Translations under genes and position numbers: made by a program
The notes under the pieces: model-generated
Seen by the model: only the letters and a program-made list of their open reading frames with translations
Told to the model about the DNA's origin: nothing
The model's database searches: none
In this document: positions 42,331-51,040 of the stretch, piece by piece
How positions within the stretch are numbered: position 1 is the stretch's first letter
How the letters are laid out: each line of letters begins with the position of its first letter
Assembly (NCBI GenBank): GCA_965229335.1
Contig: OZ245874.1
Span: 6,572,001 to 6,636,000, forward strand
Source of the DNA: JAFKFH01 sp017307375
GTDB lineage: Bacteria > Pseudomonadota > Alphaproteobacteria > Ferrovibrionales > Ferrovibrionaceae
Direction of reading: 5' to 3'
Length of the DNA stretch: 64,000 nucleotides

Positions 42331-44423
42331 GCAGGCTGCGCCTGGCGGCGGCTCCGCCACCAGTGAAAGAGCACGGTGAGGGCCCCGCCGGCGAAGCCGA
42401 TCTCGTCGGTCAAAGGCAGCGCGGCGATCAGCAGCGCGGCGAACCCGAACGCCGCGATCCGCTCGATCGCCGTCATCGGCCGCCACAGATAGCCGATGAC
42501 CGCACCGCCCCAGAGCAGGATGGCAAAGGTCGCCTTCACGATGACGTACACGATCGCCGGCAGCCCGGCGTCGCCTTGCAGCATCAGTTCGGGCGAATAG
42601 ACCGCCATGAACGGAATCACGAATCCGGCGATCGCGATGCGCACCGCCAGGAAGCCGATCGTCATTGCCGGCGCCTTGGCGATCGACGAGGCGGCGAACG
42701 CCGCGAGGGCAACCGGGGGCGTGAGGTCCGCCATGATGCCGAAATAGAAGACGAACATGTGCGAGACGATCAGTGGCACGCCGAGCTTGAGCAGGGCCGG
42801 CGCAGCCATCGAACTCGTGATGATGTAGTTCGGGATCGTCGGGATACCCATGCCGAGGATCAGGCAGACGATCATGGTCAGGACGAGGCTGAGAAACAGG
42901 CTTTTCTCGCCGATCGACAGGACGAGCGAGGCGAAGGTGGTGGCAAGCCCGGTGAGCGTGAGGGTGCCGATGATCACCCCGACCAGGGCGCAGGCGACGC
43001 CGACCGGCAGGGCACTCTTGGCGCCATCGGCAAGGCTGACCAGCAAGACCGACAAGGTCGCACGTCCGCCACGCACCACGAAGGCCGCAGCAACCAGCAC
43101 GGCGACGATGACGATGATGCCGAGGATGCCGGCGAGCTGGAACAGCCCGTAGCAGGCAAGTCCGAGCAGGATCCAGAAGATCGCGCGGCCCGCGGTCGCG
43201 GACAACAGGCCCGAGAGAGTGCCGCCCAACACGAATATCGCGGTGAGGCCCAGTCCGACCGTGCCGGCAAAGAGCGGCGTATAGCCGGCGAAGAGGAGGA
43301 AGACCAGGACGGCCAGCGGAATCAGCAGATACCATTGCCGCCGGATCGCATCGATGGCGGACGGGCAATCCTCCTTGGCCAGCCCCAGCAGTTTGGCGCG
43401 GCCGGCTTCAAGATGAACCATCGTGAAGGCGGTGAAATAATAGAGGATCGCCGGAACGATTGCGGCGATGCAGATGTCGACATAGGGGACGCCGATGGTC
43501 TCGGCCATGATGAAGGCCACTGCCCCCATCACCGGCGGCATGATCTGGCCCCCCATCGACGAGGTCGCCTCGACGGCGCCAGCGAACTCCGCCCGGTAGC
43601 CGAAGCGCTTCATCAGCGGAATCGTGAACTGGCCGGTGGTCACGACATTCGCCACCCCCGACCCGTTGATCGTTCCCATCAATCCCGACGAGATCACGGC
43701 GACCTTGGCCGGACCGCCCTTGGTGTGGCCGACGGTGCCGAGCGCCAGGTCGTTGAACAACTGGATCATGCCGGCCTTCTCGAGAAAGGCGCCGAACAGG
43801 ATGAACAGGAAGATGTAGGTCGACGAGACCAGAACGGGAATGCCGTAGATGCCCTCCGTGCCCATCGCCAGCTGGTCGACGACCTGCGCGAAATCGAACC
43901 CGCGATGGCGAAGCGGTGCCGGAAGGTAATTGCCGAACAGGCCATAGCCGAGAAACACCGCGCAAATCAGCGGAAGCGCCGGTCCGAGGACCCGGCGGGC
44001 AGCCTCGAAGACGAGCACGATATTGATCACGCCGACGACGAGATCGGCGGTCGACGGATCGCCGGCCCGGATGATCAGGTCGCTCTCGAAGACGAGTTGG
44101 TAGCAACCGACCGCAAACCCGATCGCGGCGAGGATCCAGTCATATGCGGGGATGCGCGTGCGGACCGGGCCGGGCCGGGCCGCGAAGTAGGTGAAAGTCA
44201 GCGCCATCAGAAACCCGACATGCAGCGATCGCGTGACCAGACTGGACAATGGGGTAAAGGCCGCGGTGTAGATCTGGAATGCCGAGAAGGCGATGGTCAC
44301 GCCGAACAGGAACTTGCCGGCCATGCCGGCAATCTTGCCGGGAACGTGCTCGACCTGCGCGATCAGGTCGTCGGCCGACATGGCGTCCGGCGCAGCCTGC
44401 CCATTGCCGCGATTGTCCGTCAT
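42327..44423 (-). CDS. TRAP transporter permease, fused 4TM-12TM subunits
   Basis: 698 residues with about 18-20 helices. It joins the DctQ-like small subunit (residues about 30-160) to the DctM-like large subunit with GTVGHTKGGPAKVAVISSGL, ATSSMGGQIMPPVMGA and the late GMGIPTIPNYIITSSMAAPA. Such fusions belong to TAXI-type TRAP transporters, driven by an ion gradient instead of ATP. Next upstream is the TAXI binding protein and downstream is DUF1850. Substrates of TAXI systems are often dicarboxylates or amino acids. Confidence 0.9.
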   Translation of the reverse strand: MTDNRGNGQAAPDAMSADDLIAQVEHVPGKIAGMAGKFLFGVTIAFSAFQIYTAAFTPLSSLVTRSLHVGFLMALTFTYFAARPGPVRTRIPAYDWILAAIGFAVGCYQLVFESDLIIRAGDPSTADLVVGVINIVLVFEAARRVLGPALPLICAVFLGYGLFGNYLPAPLRHRGFDFAQVVDQLAMGTEGIYGIPVLVSSTYIFLFILFGAFLEKAGMIQLFNDLALGTVGHTKGGPAKVAVISSGLMGTINGSGVANVVTTGQFTIPLMKRFGYRAEFAGAVEATSSMGGQIMPPVMGAVAFIMAETIGVPYVDICIAAIVPAILYYFTAFTMVHLEAGRAKLLGLAKEDCPSAIDAIRRQWYLLIPLAVLVFLLFAGYTPLFAGTVGLGLTAIFVLGGTLSGLLSATAGRAIFWILLGLACYGLFQLAGILGIIVIVAVLVAAAFVVRGGRATLSVLLVSLADGAKSALPVGVACALVGVIIGTLTLTGLATTFASLVLSIGEKSLFLSLVLTMIVCLILGMGIPTIPNYIITSSMAAPALLKLGVPLIVSHMFVFYFGIMADLTPPVALAAFAASSIAKAPAMTIGFLAVRIAIAGFVIPFMAVYSPELMLQGDAGLPAIVYVIVKATFAILLWGGAVIGYLWRPMTAIERIAAFGFAALLIAALPLTDEIGFAGGALTVLFHWWRSRRQAQPA

Positions 44424-44481
44424 GGCGGGATCCCCTCACCCCTCGTAGATGGAATTGCCGGCGGGCCGGCAAGGCGAAAGA

Positions 44482-44511
44482 AGGGGCGCCGCATCGTTGG
44501 TCGGCGCCCCT
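44482..44511 (-). other. Stem-loop between the TAXI binding-protein and TRAP permease genes
   Basis: Perfect 10-base arms AGGGGCGCCG (44482-44491) and CGGCGCCCCT (44502-44511) with a 10-base loop, lying 19 bases after the binding-protein stop and 59 before the permease start. No T-run follows in the minus direction. Third example in this window of a GC hairpin directly after a binding-protein gene. Confidence 0.75.
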
Positions 44512-44529
44512 CGGTCGGGTCGCGGCAGC

Positions 44530-45480
44530 CTATTTGCGGATGCCGCGTTCCTTGTAGTATTTCTCCGCCCCCGGATGCAGCGGGACCGGCGGGTTGCCCG
44601 CAGCGTTGGCGATATCGATCGCCTTGGCCGCGGTATGGGCGGCAATCAGGTCAGGCAGGCCCTCGAACAGCGCCTTGGTCATCGTGTAGGCCGTCGCTTC
44701 CGAAACGCCCTGGTGGGAGACGAGGTAATTGCCGATCGCGGCGGTCGGCACCGCTTGATCCTGCCCCTTGTAGGTGCCGGCCGGAATGGTCGCCGCGACA
44801 TAGGCGGCGTCGCCGACTTTCGCCACGGTCTCGGCCGGAACGGCAACGACGACGATGTCGACGGTGGTTGCCAAGTCGCGGATCGAGGCAACACCGAGGC
44901 CGGCCGACTGCAGCGTGGCATCAAGCTGGCGATTCTTCATCAACTCGACCGACTCGCCGAACGGCAGGTACTCGACCTTGGCGAAATCGCCATATGTGAG
45001 CCCGGCAGCCTTGAAGATCGCGCGGGCGTTGAGCTCCGTGCCCGACTTGGGGGCGCCGACCGACACCCGCTTGCCCTTCAGATCGGCGATCGACTTGACG
45101 CCCGACGACGCGCTGGCAACGACCTGGATATAGTTGGGATAGATCGGCGCGATCACCCTGAGCTTGGTCAGCTTGGCCTTGAAGCCGGCATCCTCGACCC
45201 CGTTCCAGGCATCGGACAGCGAATCGCCCAAGCTGAAGGCGATCTCACCCTTGCCCTGCTGCAGCAGGTTCAGGTTCTCGACCGACGCCTTGGTCGCCTG
45301 GACGGTGACCTTCGATTGCGGCAGGGCCTTGCCGTAGATGTTCGACAGCGCGACCCCAAGCGGATAGTAGACACCCGAGGTGCCGCCGGTCAGCACGTTG
45401 ATGAAATCCTGGGCCTGGGCCGGCAGCGCGGCAGCCCCGAGCGTCAGGGCCGCGACGGCGGCGGCGATGTGACGGCGCAT
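44530..45480 (-). CDS. TAXI-family TRAP transporter solute-binding protein
   Basis: 316 residues. Signal peptide MRRHIAAAVAALTLGAAA to AQAQDF, then the TAXI opening INVLTGGTSGVYYPLGVALS and the ligand-loop stretch GKRVSVGAPKSGTELNARAI. It feeds the fused TRAP permease downstream. Ligand unknown. First gene of the three-gene set binding protein, permease, DUF1850. Confidence 0.92.
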   Translation of the reverse strand: MRRHIAAAVAALTLGAAALPAQAQDFINVLTGGTSGVYYPLGVALSNIYGKALPQSKVTVQATKASVENLNLLQQGKGEIAFSLGDSLSDAWNGVEDAGFKAKLTKLRVIAPIYPNYIQVVASASSGVKSIADLKGKRVSVGAPKSGTELNARAIFKAAGLTYGDFAKVEYLPFGESVELMKNRQLDATLQSAGLGVASIRDLATTVDIVVVAVPAETVAKVGDAAYVAATIPAGTYKGQDQAVPTAAIGNYLVSHQGVSEATAYTMTKALFEGLPDLIAAHTAAKAIDIANAAGNPPVPLHPGAEKYYKERGIRK

Positions 45481-45583
45481 GGTTCCTCCCCCCTATTCAC
45501 GAATTGTTTGGCCTTCCCCCGAACGATAGCCGATGCGACTGGCTTATGCCAGACTGCCGCCCGGCCCCGATCGGAGTAGTCCT

Positions 45584-46402
45584 TTGCATTTCCGCCGTTT
45601 TCTGGCTGCGCTCGGCCTGTTCGCCGTCGCTGCGGCCCAGCCCGCCGCGGCCCAGGACATCTCCTGGAGCATCTGGACGCTCGACGACATCACCGCGCTG
45701 ATGCCGAAGCTGGACGGCAAGGACTGGGACGTCCGGCTGGGGGTCGGCACCGTCGTCGTCCCGAAGTACGAGGGCGCGAAGAACTTCAAGGCCATGCCGC
45801 TGCCGCTGATCGACGTGACCTGGAAGGACCGGGTCTATCTGAACCCGGTCAACGGCGCCGGCGTCTATGTCGTCGACACGCCTGAATTCGACCTCAGCGT
45901 CGGCATGACCTACCGCTTCGGGCGCGACCAGGACGACAGTGCCCGACTGAAGGGCCTGGGCGACATCGACGGCGGGCTGGCCGGCAGGATCTTCGCCGCC
46001 TACTGGGCGGGGCCGTTCAGCGTCTATGCCAACGCCACCTCGGATTTCGGCGGCCGGCAGAGCGCGACCGGCGAGGTCGGCGCGCTCGGCCTGATGCCGC
46101 TCTCGGACAAGCTGGCGCTGCGCGCGACCGCCTTCACGACCTGGGCCGACGACCGCAACATGGAAACCTTCTACGGCGTCACGGCCACGCAATCGGCCAA
46201 GTCCGGCCTGCCCCGGTTCAACGCCAAGGGTGGTTTCAAGCGGGCCGACGCGGCGATCGCCCTCAGCTATCGGTTCGCGCCTTCCTGGTCGCTCGACCTC
46301 TCGGTCGGGACCGGCTACCTGCTTGGCGACGCGGCCGACAGCCCGGTCACCGAACGCCGCTGGCAGCCGCTGGGCACCGCCTTCATCGCCTATCGGTTCT
46401 GA
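45584..46402 (+). CDS. MipA/OmpV-family outer-membrane protein
   Basis: 272 residues from TTG 45584, chosen because GGAG lies 8 bases upstream (45572-45575) and it gives a clean signal peptide MHFRRFLAALGLFAVAA to AAAQD; an ATG at 45533 gives a long unlikely leader. Beta-barrel text: VGTVVVPKYEGAKNFKAMPL, VYVVDTPEFDLSVGMTY and the terminal FIAYRF with C-terminal phenylalanine, as needed for outer-membrane assembly. Function in this family is varied: scaffold, adhesion or metal-related. Confidence 0.85.
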   Translation: MHFRRFLAALGLFAVAAAQPAAAQDISWSIWTLDDITALMPKLDGKDWDVRLGVGTVVVPKYEGAKNFKAMPLPLIDVTWKDRVYLNPVNGAGVYVVDTPEFDLSVGMTYRFGRDQDDSARLKGLGDIDGGLAGRIFAAYWAGPFSVYANATSDFGGRQSATGEVGALGLMPLSDKLALRATAFTTWADDRNMETFYGVTATQSAKSGLPRFNAKGGFKRADAAIALSYRFAPSWSLDLSVGTGYLLGDAADSPVTERRWQPLGTAFIAYRF

Positions 46403-46473
46403 GGCGGTTACCCCAGGGGTAATTGCCGCTGCCCGGGTAATTCCGGAAGGTCGCCGGCAGGAGGATCCTGCCG

Positions 46474-47811
46474 ATGAACGCTCATGACCGGACCTGGCGG
46501 CTGCTCAACGCCCCCGTCGTCCCGACGCTGCTGCGTCTGGCTGCCCCCAATCTCGGCGAGGCCGCTGCGCGTGTCGCCTTCATTGCCGCCGATGCCGTCT
46601 TCGTCGGCTGGCTCGGCACCGATGCGCTGGCCGGGGTCTCGCTGGCCTTCCCGATCTTCCTCGTCATCCAGATGGCATCGGCCAGCGGCATCGGTGCCGG
46701 CGTCGCCTCCGCCGTCGCCCGCGCGCTGGGCGGCGGGCGGCAGCGGGATGCCTCGCTGCTGGCCGCCCAGTCCGTCATGCTGGCCCTGGGCCTGGGGATC
46801 GCCACGACGGCACCGATGCTGGCCGCAGGGCCGGCGATCTACCGCGCCATGGGCGCGACGGGCACCGCACTCGACGCGGCCGTCAGCTATTCGGCCGTGA
46901 TCTTCGGCGGCATCGCGGCGGTCTGGCTGATGAATACGCTGGCCAACGTGGTGCGCGGCACCGGGGTGATGACGGTGCCGGCCGCGGCCGTCGTGATCGG
47001 CGAGGCCGTGCATCTCGGCCTGTCGCCGGCCCTGATCCTCGGCCTGGGACCGTTTCCGCGGCTGGGCGTGGTCGGGGCCGGGCTCGCCGTCATCGGCTGC
47101 TATGTCGCCGGCACCCTGGTGCTGCTTGCCTGGCTGCTGGGCGGCCGCGGGCTGGTGCGGCTGGCGCCCGAGGGTTTCGCGCCGCGCCGCCGGCTGCTGG
47201 CCGATATCCTCAAGGTCGGCGGCCCCGCCGGTCTTGGTATCCTGCAATGGCAGATCGCGACGGTTGCCGCCACCGGGCTGATCGCCGGTTTCGGCAGTGC
47301 CGCGCTGGCCGGGTACGGCGCGGCCACGCGGCTGGAACTGCTGCAGATGCCGCTGAGCTTTGCGCTGGGCACCGCGGTGATCACCCTGGTCGCCACCGCG
47401 ACCGGTGCCGGCGACCATGGCCGCGCCGCCCGGGTCGCGCGGGCCGGCACGCTGGTCGCCACCCTGATCGGCTGCCTGTTCGGGCTGGTGGCGACGCTGC
47501 TGCCTGCCGGCTGGATCGGCATGTTTTCCCATGACCCGGCGGTTGTCGCCGAGGGCGCGGCCTATCTGCAGGCCGTCGGCTGGAGCTATCCGCTGCTTGG
47601 TATCGGTCTTGGCCTGACCTTCGCGGCGCAAGGCGCGGGTCGGGCATTGGGGCCGTTCCTGGCGGGCACCGCCCGGCTGGTCGTGATCGCCGGCGGCGGC
47701 TGGATCGTGGCGACGCTGGGCAGCGGCTTCACCGGGATGGCGCTCGCCATCGCCGGCGGCACCGCGGTCTATGCCGGCTGGATGGCCACGGTCAGAAGGG
47801 TCAATGGATGA
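46474..47811 (+). CDS. MATE-family efflux transporter
   Basis: 445 residues with 12 helices in two repeats. Family features include LRLAAPNLGEAAARVAFIAA, DAVFVGWLGTDALAGVSLAF, and PAGLGILQWQIATVAATGL at the second repeat. Exports cationic drugs or metabolites using Na+ or H+. It overlaps the convergent mutT gene by 11 bases. The small palindrome TTACCCC-A-GGGGTAA at 46408-46422 precedes it. Confidence 0.9.
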   Translation: MNAHDRTWRLLNAPVVPTLLRLAAPNLGEAAARVAFIAADAVFVGWLGTDALAGVSLAFPIFLVIQMASASGIGAGVASAVARALGGGRQRDASLLAAQSVMLALGLGIATTAPMLAAGPAIYRAMGATGTALDAAVSYSAVIFGGIAAVWLMNTLANVVRGTGVMTVPAAAVVIGEAVHLGLSPALILGLGPFPRLGVVGAGLAVIGCYVAGTLVLLAWLLGGRGLVRLAPEGFAPRRRLLADILKVGGPAGLGILQWQIATVAATGLIAGFGSAALAGYGAATRLELLQMPLSFALGTAVITLVATATGAGDHGRAARVARAGTLVATLIGCLFGLVATLLPAGWIGMFSHDPAVVAEGAAYLQAVGWSYPLLGIGLGLTFAAQGAGRALGPFLAGTARLVVIAGGGWIVATLGSGFTGMALAIAGGTAVYAGWMATVRRVNG

Positions 47812-48205
47812 GGTCGCGCAGCATCGCGACCAGCGGCAGGTCGGCCGGCGGCATCGGCAGCTTGCCCATCTCCATCGGCCGCACCCATTTCAGCCGCTGA
47901 CCCTCCAGCGGCCGCACCATCCCCTCCCACCGCCGGCAGAGATAGAGCGGCATCAGCAGGTGGAAGGTTTCGTATTCGTGCGAGGCGAAGGTGAAAGGCG
48001 CCAGGCAGGTCGGCGGCACGGTGATGTCGAGCTCTTCCTTCAGCTCGCGGATCAGCGCCGCCTCCGGCATCTCGCCCTCGGCCACCTTGCCGCCGGGAAA
48101 TTCCCAGGTCCCAGCCAGCGGCTTGCCCTCTGGCCGTTCGGCCAGCAGGACCCGGCCGTCCGCGTCGATCAGCGCGGCCGCGACGACCAGGACCAGCTTC
48201 TTCAC
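47801..48205 (-). CDS. mutT: MutT-like 8-oxo-(d)GTP diphosphatase
   Basis: 134 residues from GTG 48205, overlapping the argJ stop (GTGA). The Nudix box is GGKVAEGEMPEAALIRELKEEL (G-x5-E-x7-REUxEE), and the opening KKLVLVVAAALIDADGRVLL plus the ERPEGKPLAGTWEFPGGK stretch match MutT. It removes oxidised guanine nucleotides from the pool. Transcribed with argJ. Confidence 0.9.
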   Translation of the reverse strand: MKKLVLVVAAALIDADGRVLLAERPEGKPLAGTWEFPGGKVAEGEMPEAALIRELKEELDITVPPTCLAPFTFASHEYETFHLLMPLYLCRRWEGMVRPLEGQRLKWVRPMEMGKLPMPPADLPLVAMLRDLIH

Positions 48206-49437
48206 GAACGGTAGTCGGCGTTGATGTCGATGTAGCCGTGGGTCAGGTCGCAGGTCCAGACCACGGCCTTGGCCTTGCCGACCCCGACATCGACCGCCAG
48301 GCGGACTTCCGAGCCGCGCACATGCTCGTTGGCACGGGCGTCGTCGTAGTTCGGCAGCACCGTGCCGTTCCTGGCCACGAGCTGGTCGCCGATCCACACC
48401 GCCAGCTTGTCGCGGTCGGCCTTCTCGGCCGACTTGCCGACCGCCATGACGATGCGGCCCCAATTGGCGTCGCCGCCGGCGATCGCCGTCTTGACCAGCG
48501 GCGAGTTGGCGATCGCCCGGGCGATGACGCGGGCCGACGCCTTGGTCGCGGCACCGGCCACCTCGACGGTGATGAACTTGGTGGCACCCTCGCCGTCGCG
48601 GGCGACCAGCTGGGCCAGTTCGGTCAGCACCTGGTTCAACGCCGCCTTGAACGCCTTCAGCCGGGGATCGGCGGCGCGCTCGACCTTCTTGTGCTTGACC
48701 GCACCGGTGGCAAACAGAAGCAGCGTGTCCGAGGTCGAGGTGTCGCCGTCGACCGTCATGCAGTTGAACGAGACGTCGTTGCCCTGCTTGAGCAGCGCCT
48801 GCAGCACCGGCGCCGGGATCGCGGCGTCGGTGACGACGAAGGCCAGCATCGTCGCCATGTCCGGCGCGATCATGCCCGAGCCCTTGCAGATCCCGGCGAT
48901 CGTCACCTTCTGGCCGTCGATCTTGGCGGTGGCGAAGGCGCCCTTGGCGAAGGTGTCGGTGGTCTTGATGCAGGCGGCGGCCTTGGCCCAGTCGGCATCG
49001 CTGAGCGACTTGGCGAGCTTGCCCGCCGTCGTCACCAGCTTGTCGGCGGGCAGCTGCTGGCCGATGATTCCGGTCGAGGCGAGGAAAACTTCCCCGGCCT
49101 TGCAGCCGAGCGCCTTGGCGACGCCGGCGGCCGACTGCTCGACCGCCTGCTTGCCGGCCTTGCCGGTAAAGACGTTGGCGATGCCGGCATTGACCAGCAG
49201 CGCGCGGGCCTTGCCGCCCTTCAGCTTGGCCCGGCACCAGTCGACCGGAGCGCCCGGCATCGACGAACGGGTGAAGACGCCGGCGACCGTGGTGCCCTTG
49301 GGAAAGGACATCAGCAGGGTATCGTCACGCCCCTTGTAGCGAATGCCGCTGTTGCCCGTCGCAAGCATCAGGCCGGCGATCGGCGGCAGGACGGGAAAGC
49401 TTGCGGGGGCAAGCGGCGATACGGGATGCTCGGCCAT
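48202..49437 (-). CDS. argJ: Bifunctional glutamate N-acetyltransferase/amino-acid acetyltransferase ArgJ
   Basis: 411 residues from ATG 49437 behind AAGGAGA. The self-cleavage threonine is T196 in GSGMIAPDMATMLAF, preceded by CKG; the protein splits there into alpha and beta chains. Further family text: GNSGIRYKGRDDTLLMSFP, VNAGIANVFTG, GDANWGRI, WTCDLTHGYIDINADYR. It recycles acetyl groups in arginine synthesis. Downstream of ppiC and coupled to mutT. Confidence 0.95.
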   Translation of the reverse strand: MAEHPVSPLAPASFPVLPPIAGLMLATGNSGIRYKGRDDTLLMSFPKGTTVAGVFTRSSMPGAPVDWCRAKLKGGKARALLVNAGIANVFTGKAGKQAVEQSAAGVAKALGCKAGEVFLASTGIIGQQLPADKLVTTAGKLAKSLSDADWAKAAACIKTTDTFAKGAFATAKIDGQKVTIAGICKGSGMIAPDMATMLAFVVTDAAIPAPVLQALLKQGNDVSFNCMTVDGDTSTSDTLLLFATGAVKHKKVERAADPRLKAFKAALNQVLTELAQLVARDGEGATKFITVEVAGAATKASARVIARAIANSPLVKTAIAGGDANWGRIVMAVGKSAEKADRDKLAVWIGDQLVARNGTVLPNYDDARANEHVRGSEVRLAVDVGVGKAKAVVWTCDLTHGYIDINADYRS

Positions 49438-49465
49438 CGGCGGCTTCTCCTTCAAGCGACGCGGG

Positions 49466-50317
49466 TCAGTTGGCCGGCTTGACCGGCGAACCGTCCTGAT
49501 TGAATTCCTCGACCTTGGCGCCCTTGCGCAGCTCGGCCATCTTGGCGACGATCAGCTCCTGCGCCATGTCCTGCTTGATCTGCTCCTTGACCTCGTCGAA
49601 GGCCGGCGGCGGGGCGGTGCGCTTGTCCTCGAGCAGGATGATGTGATAGCCGAACTGGCTCTTGACCGGGGTATGGGTGTAGTCGCCCTTGTTCTTCAGG
49701 GCGAAGGCCGCGGTCGAGAATTCCGGCACCATCACCTCGCGGGTGAAATAGCCGAGATCGCCGCCCTGGCCCGACGACCCGTCGATCGAGTACTTCTTCG
49801 CCAGCTCGGCGAAATTGCCGCCCTTCTCGAGCTCGGCGATCACCTTCTTGGCCTCGGCCTCGTCGCGCACCAGGATGTGGCGGGCGTGAACCTCTTCCTT
49901 GGCCGGCTGGGCCTTGATCATCTCGTCGTACTTCTTCTTCAGCACGGCGTCGGTCAGCTCGGCCTCGACCGCGCGGGTCAGGTAGACCTGCTGGATGATG
50001 CGCTCGCGCACCTCGGCCATCTGGCGCTTGACTTCCGGGTCGTCGCCCAGCTTGGCCTTCTCGGCGGCCTGGTCGATCAGCTTGGCGGTGACGAGCTGGT
50101 CGCGCATGCGGTCGAACAGCACTTCCTTGGGCAGCTGGCGGTACTGCGCCGGCAGGGTCTCGATCGCCTTCATGACGTCGTCGCGGCGAATCTCGGCGCC
50201 GTTGACGCGCGCCACCACGGGATTGCCGGCAGTCTGGGCCGATACGGCGATCGGCGCGACCAGGAGGCCGGCGGCGAGGCTGAGCGCCAGGAGACGCACG
50301 CGGACGGGGGAAGTCAT
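49466..50317 (-). CDS. Parvulin-type peptidyl-prolyl isomerase, periplasmic
   Basis: 283 residues. Signal peptide MTSPVRVRLLALSLAAGLLV to AVSAQ, a SurA-like N-terminal helical part (about 30-120) and a PpiC domain (about 130-230: HARHILVRDEAEAKKVIAEL, GDLGYFTREVMVPEF, FGYHIILLEDK). It assists folding of exported proteins. In alphaproteobacteria it commonly precedes argJ, as here (28 bases apart). Confidence 0.88.
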   Translation of the reverse strand: MTSPVRVRLLALSLAAGLLVAPIAVSAQTAGNPVVARVNGAEIRRDDVMKAIETLPAQYRQLPKEVLFDRMRDQLVTAKLIDQAAEKAKLGDDPEVKRQMAEVRERIIQQVYLTRAVEAELTDAVLKKKYDEMIKAQPAKEEVHARHILVRDEAEAKKVIAELEKGGNFAELAKKYSIDGSSGQGGDLGYFTREVMVPEFSTAAFALKNKGDYTHTPVKSQFGYHIILLEDKRTAPPPAFDEVKEQIKQDMAQELIVAKMAELRKGAKVEEFNQDGSPVKPAN

Positions 50318-50437
50318 CTCAGGGGATCCTTGCAGTTCTACAGGCAGCCGGATGCGGAAGGCCCGGCGGGCGCGGGCAGCATAGCGTCTTCCCGCGCCCG
50401 CACAAGCGGCGGGAATCGGGCGGTTTCATGACCAAAT

Positions 50438-51040
50438 TCAGCTTTTTGCCGGCACCCGCGCGAGCGCCTGGGCGATATCGGCGGAGACCGCGGCGAAGGC
50501 CTTGGACAGCGCGGCGGCGGCGGCCGGATAGTTCGGCTGGCCGGCCGGTGCCCCCGTCGCCTCGGTCAGCGCGAACCGCGCCCCGGCCAGTTCGCGCTTG
50601 CTGTCGCCGTCGACGACCGACCAGCGCCCGGCCAGCACCGCCCGGCCCTCGGCGTCGATCTCGCAGGCCATCAGTTCGACGAACACCTCGATTTCGACGC
50701 GGGCGCCGGTGCGCGTCGGCAGCATCACGACCCGGTCGGAGGCGAGCAGCCGCGACAGGTTCTCGGTCACCACCCGCTGGGCGTTGACCGCCAGCCCCTC
50801 GGCCCAGCGCGAATCGGGGCTGAGCAGGATTTCGTTGGTCCGGGTGCGCGAGACGATCTCGGCCCGGTCGAGATATTCGGGCACGGCGGCGGCGGCCACG
50901 CCGATCGAGGGCCCGCGCGGCTGCGGCCCGGACGGTACCGCCGCCGCGGTCAGCACATAGAGCCGGGGCGGCGGGGTGGTCGAGCAGGCGGCGGCGGCAA
51001 CGGCGAGGGCGAGCGCCAGGACGAGGCGGAGGACGATCAT
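50438..51040 (-). CDS. PqiC/ABC-auxiliary lipoprotein of an Mla-type lipid transporter
   Basis: 200 residues. The lipobox is AVAAAACSTTPPPRLYVLTA, and the fold fits the PqiC/DUF330 ABC-transport auxiliary family: DRAEIVSRTRTNEILLSPD, WAEGLAVNAQRVVTENLSRL. It sits in the outer or inner membrane as part of the MCE system. ATGA overlap with the MlaD gene supports translational coupling. Confidence 0.85.
   Translation of the reverse strand: MIVLRLVLALALAVAAAACSTTPPPRLYVLTAAAVPSGPQPRGPSIGVAAAAVPEYLDRAEIVSRTRTNEILLSPDSRWAEGLAVNAQRVVTENLSRLLASDRVVMLPTRTGARVEIEVFVELMACEIDAEGRAVLAGRWSVVDGDSKRELAGARFALTEATGAPAGQPNYPAAAAALSKAFAAVSADIAQALARVPAKS

Noticed and set aside
42363..44999. Very long plus-strand open frame (878 codons) opposite the TRAP permease
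   Set aside because: It is the mirror of a clear transporter gene, is extremely rich in Arg, Asp, His and Gln with no domain, and runs across the permease/binding-protein border; it is a high-GC antisense shadow.
46408..46422. Palindrome TTACCCC-A-GGGGTAA as a terminator after the MipA/OmpV gene
   Set aside because: The loop would have to be opened to leave only five weak pairs, and no T-run follows; a protein-binding site or chance is equally likely.
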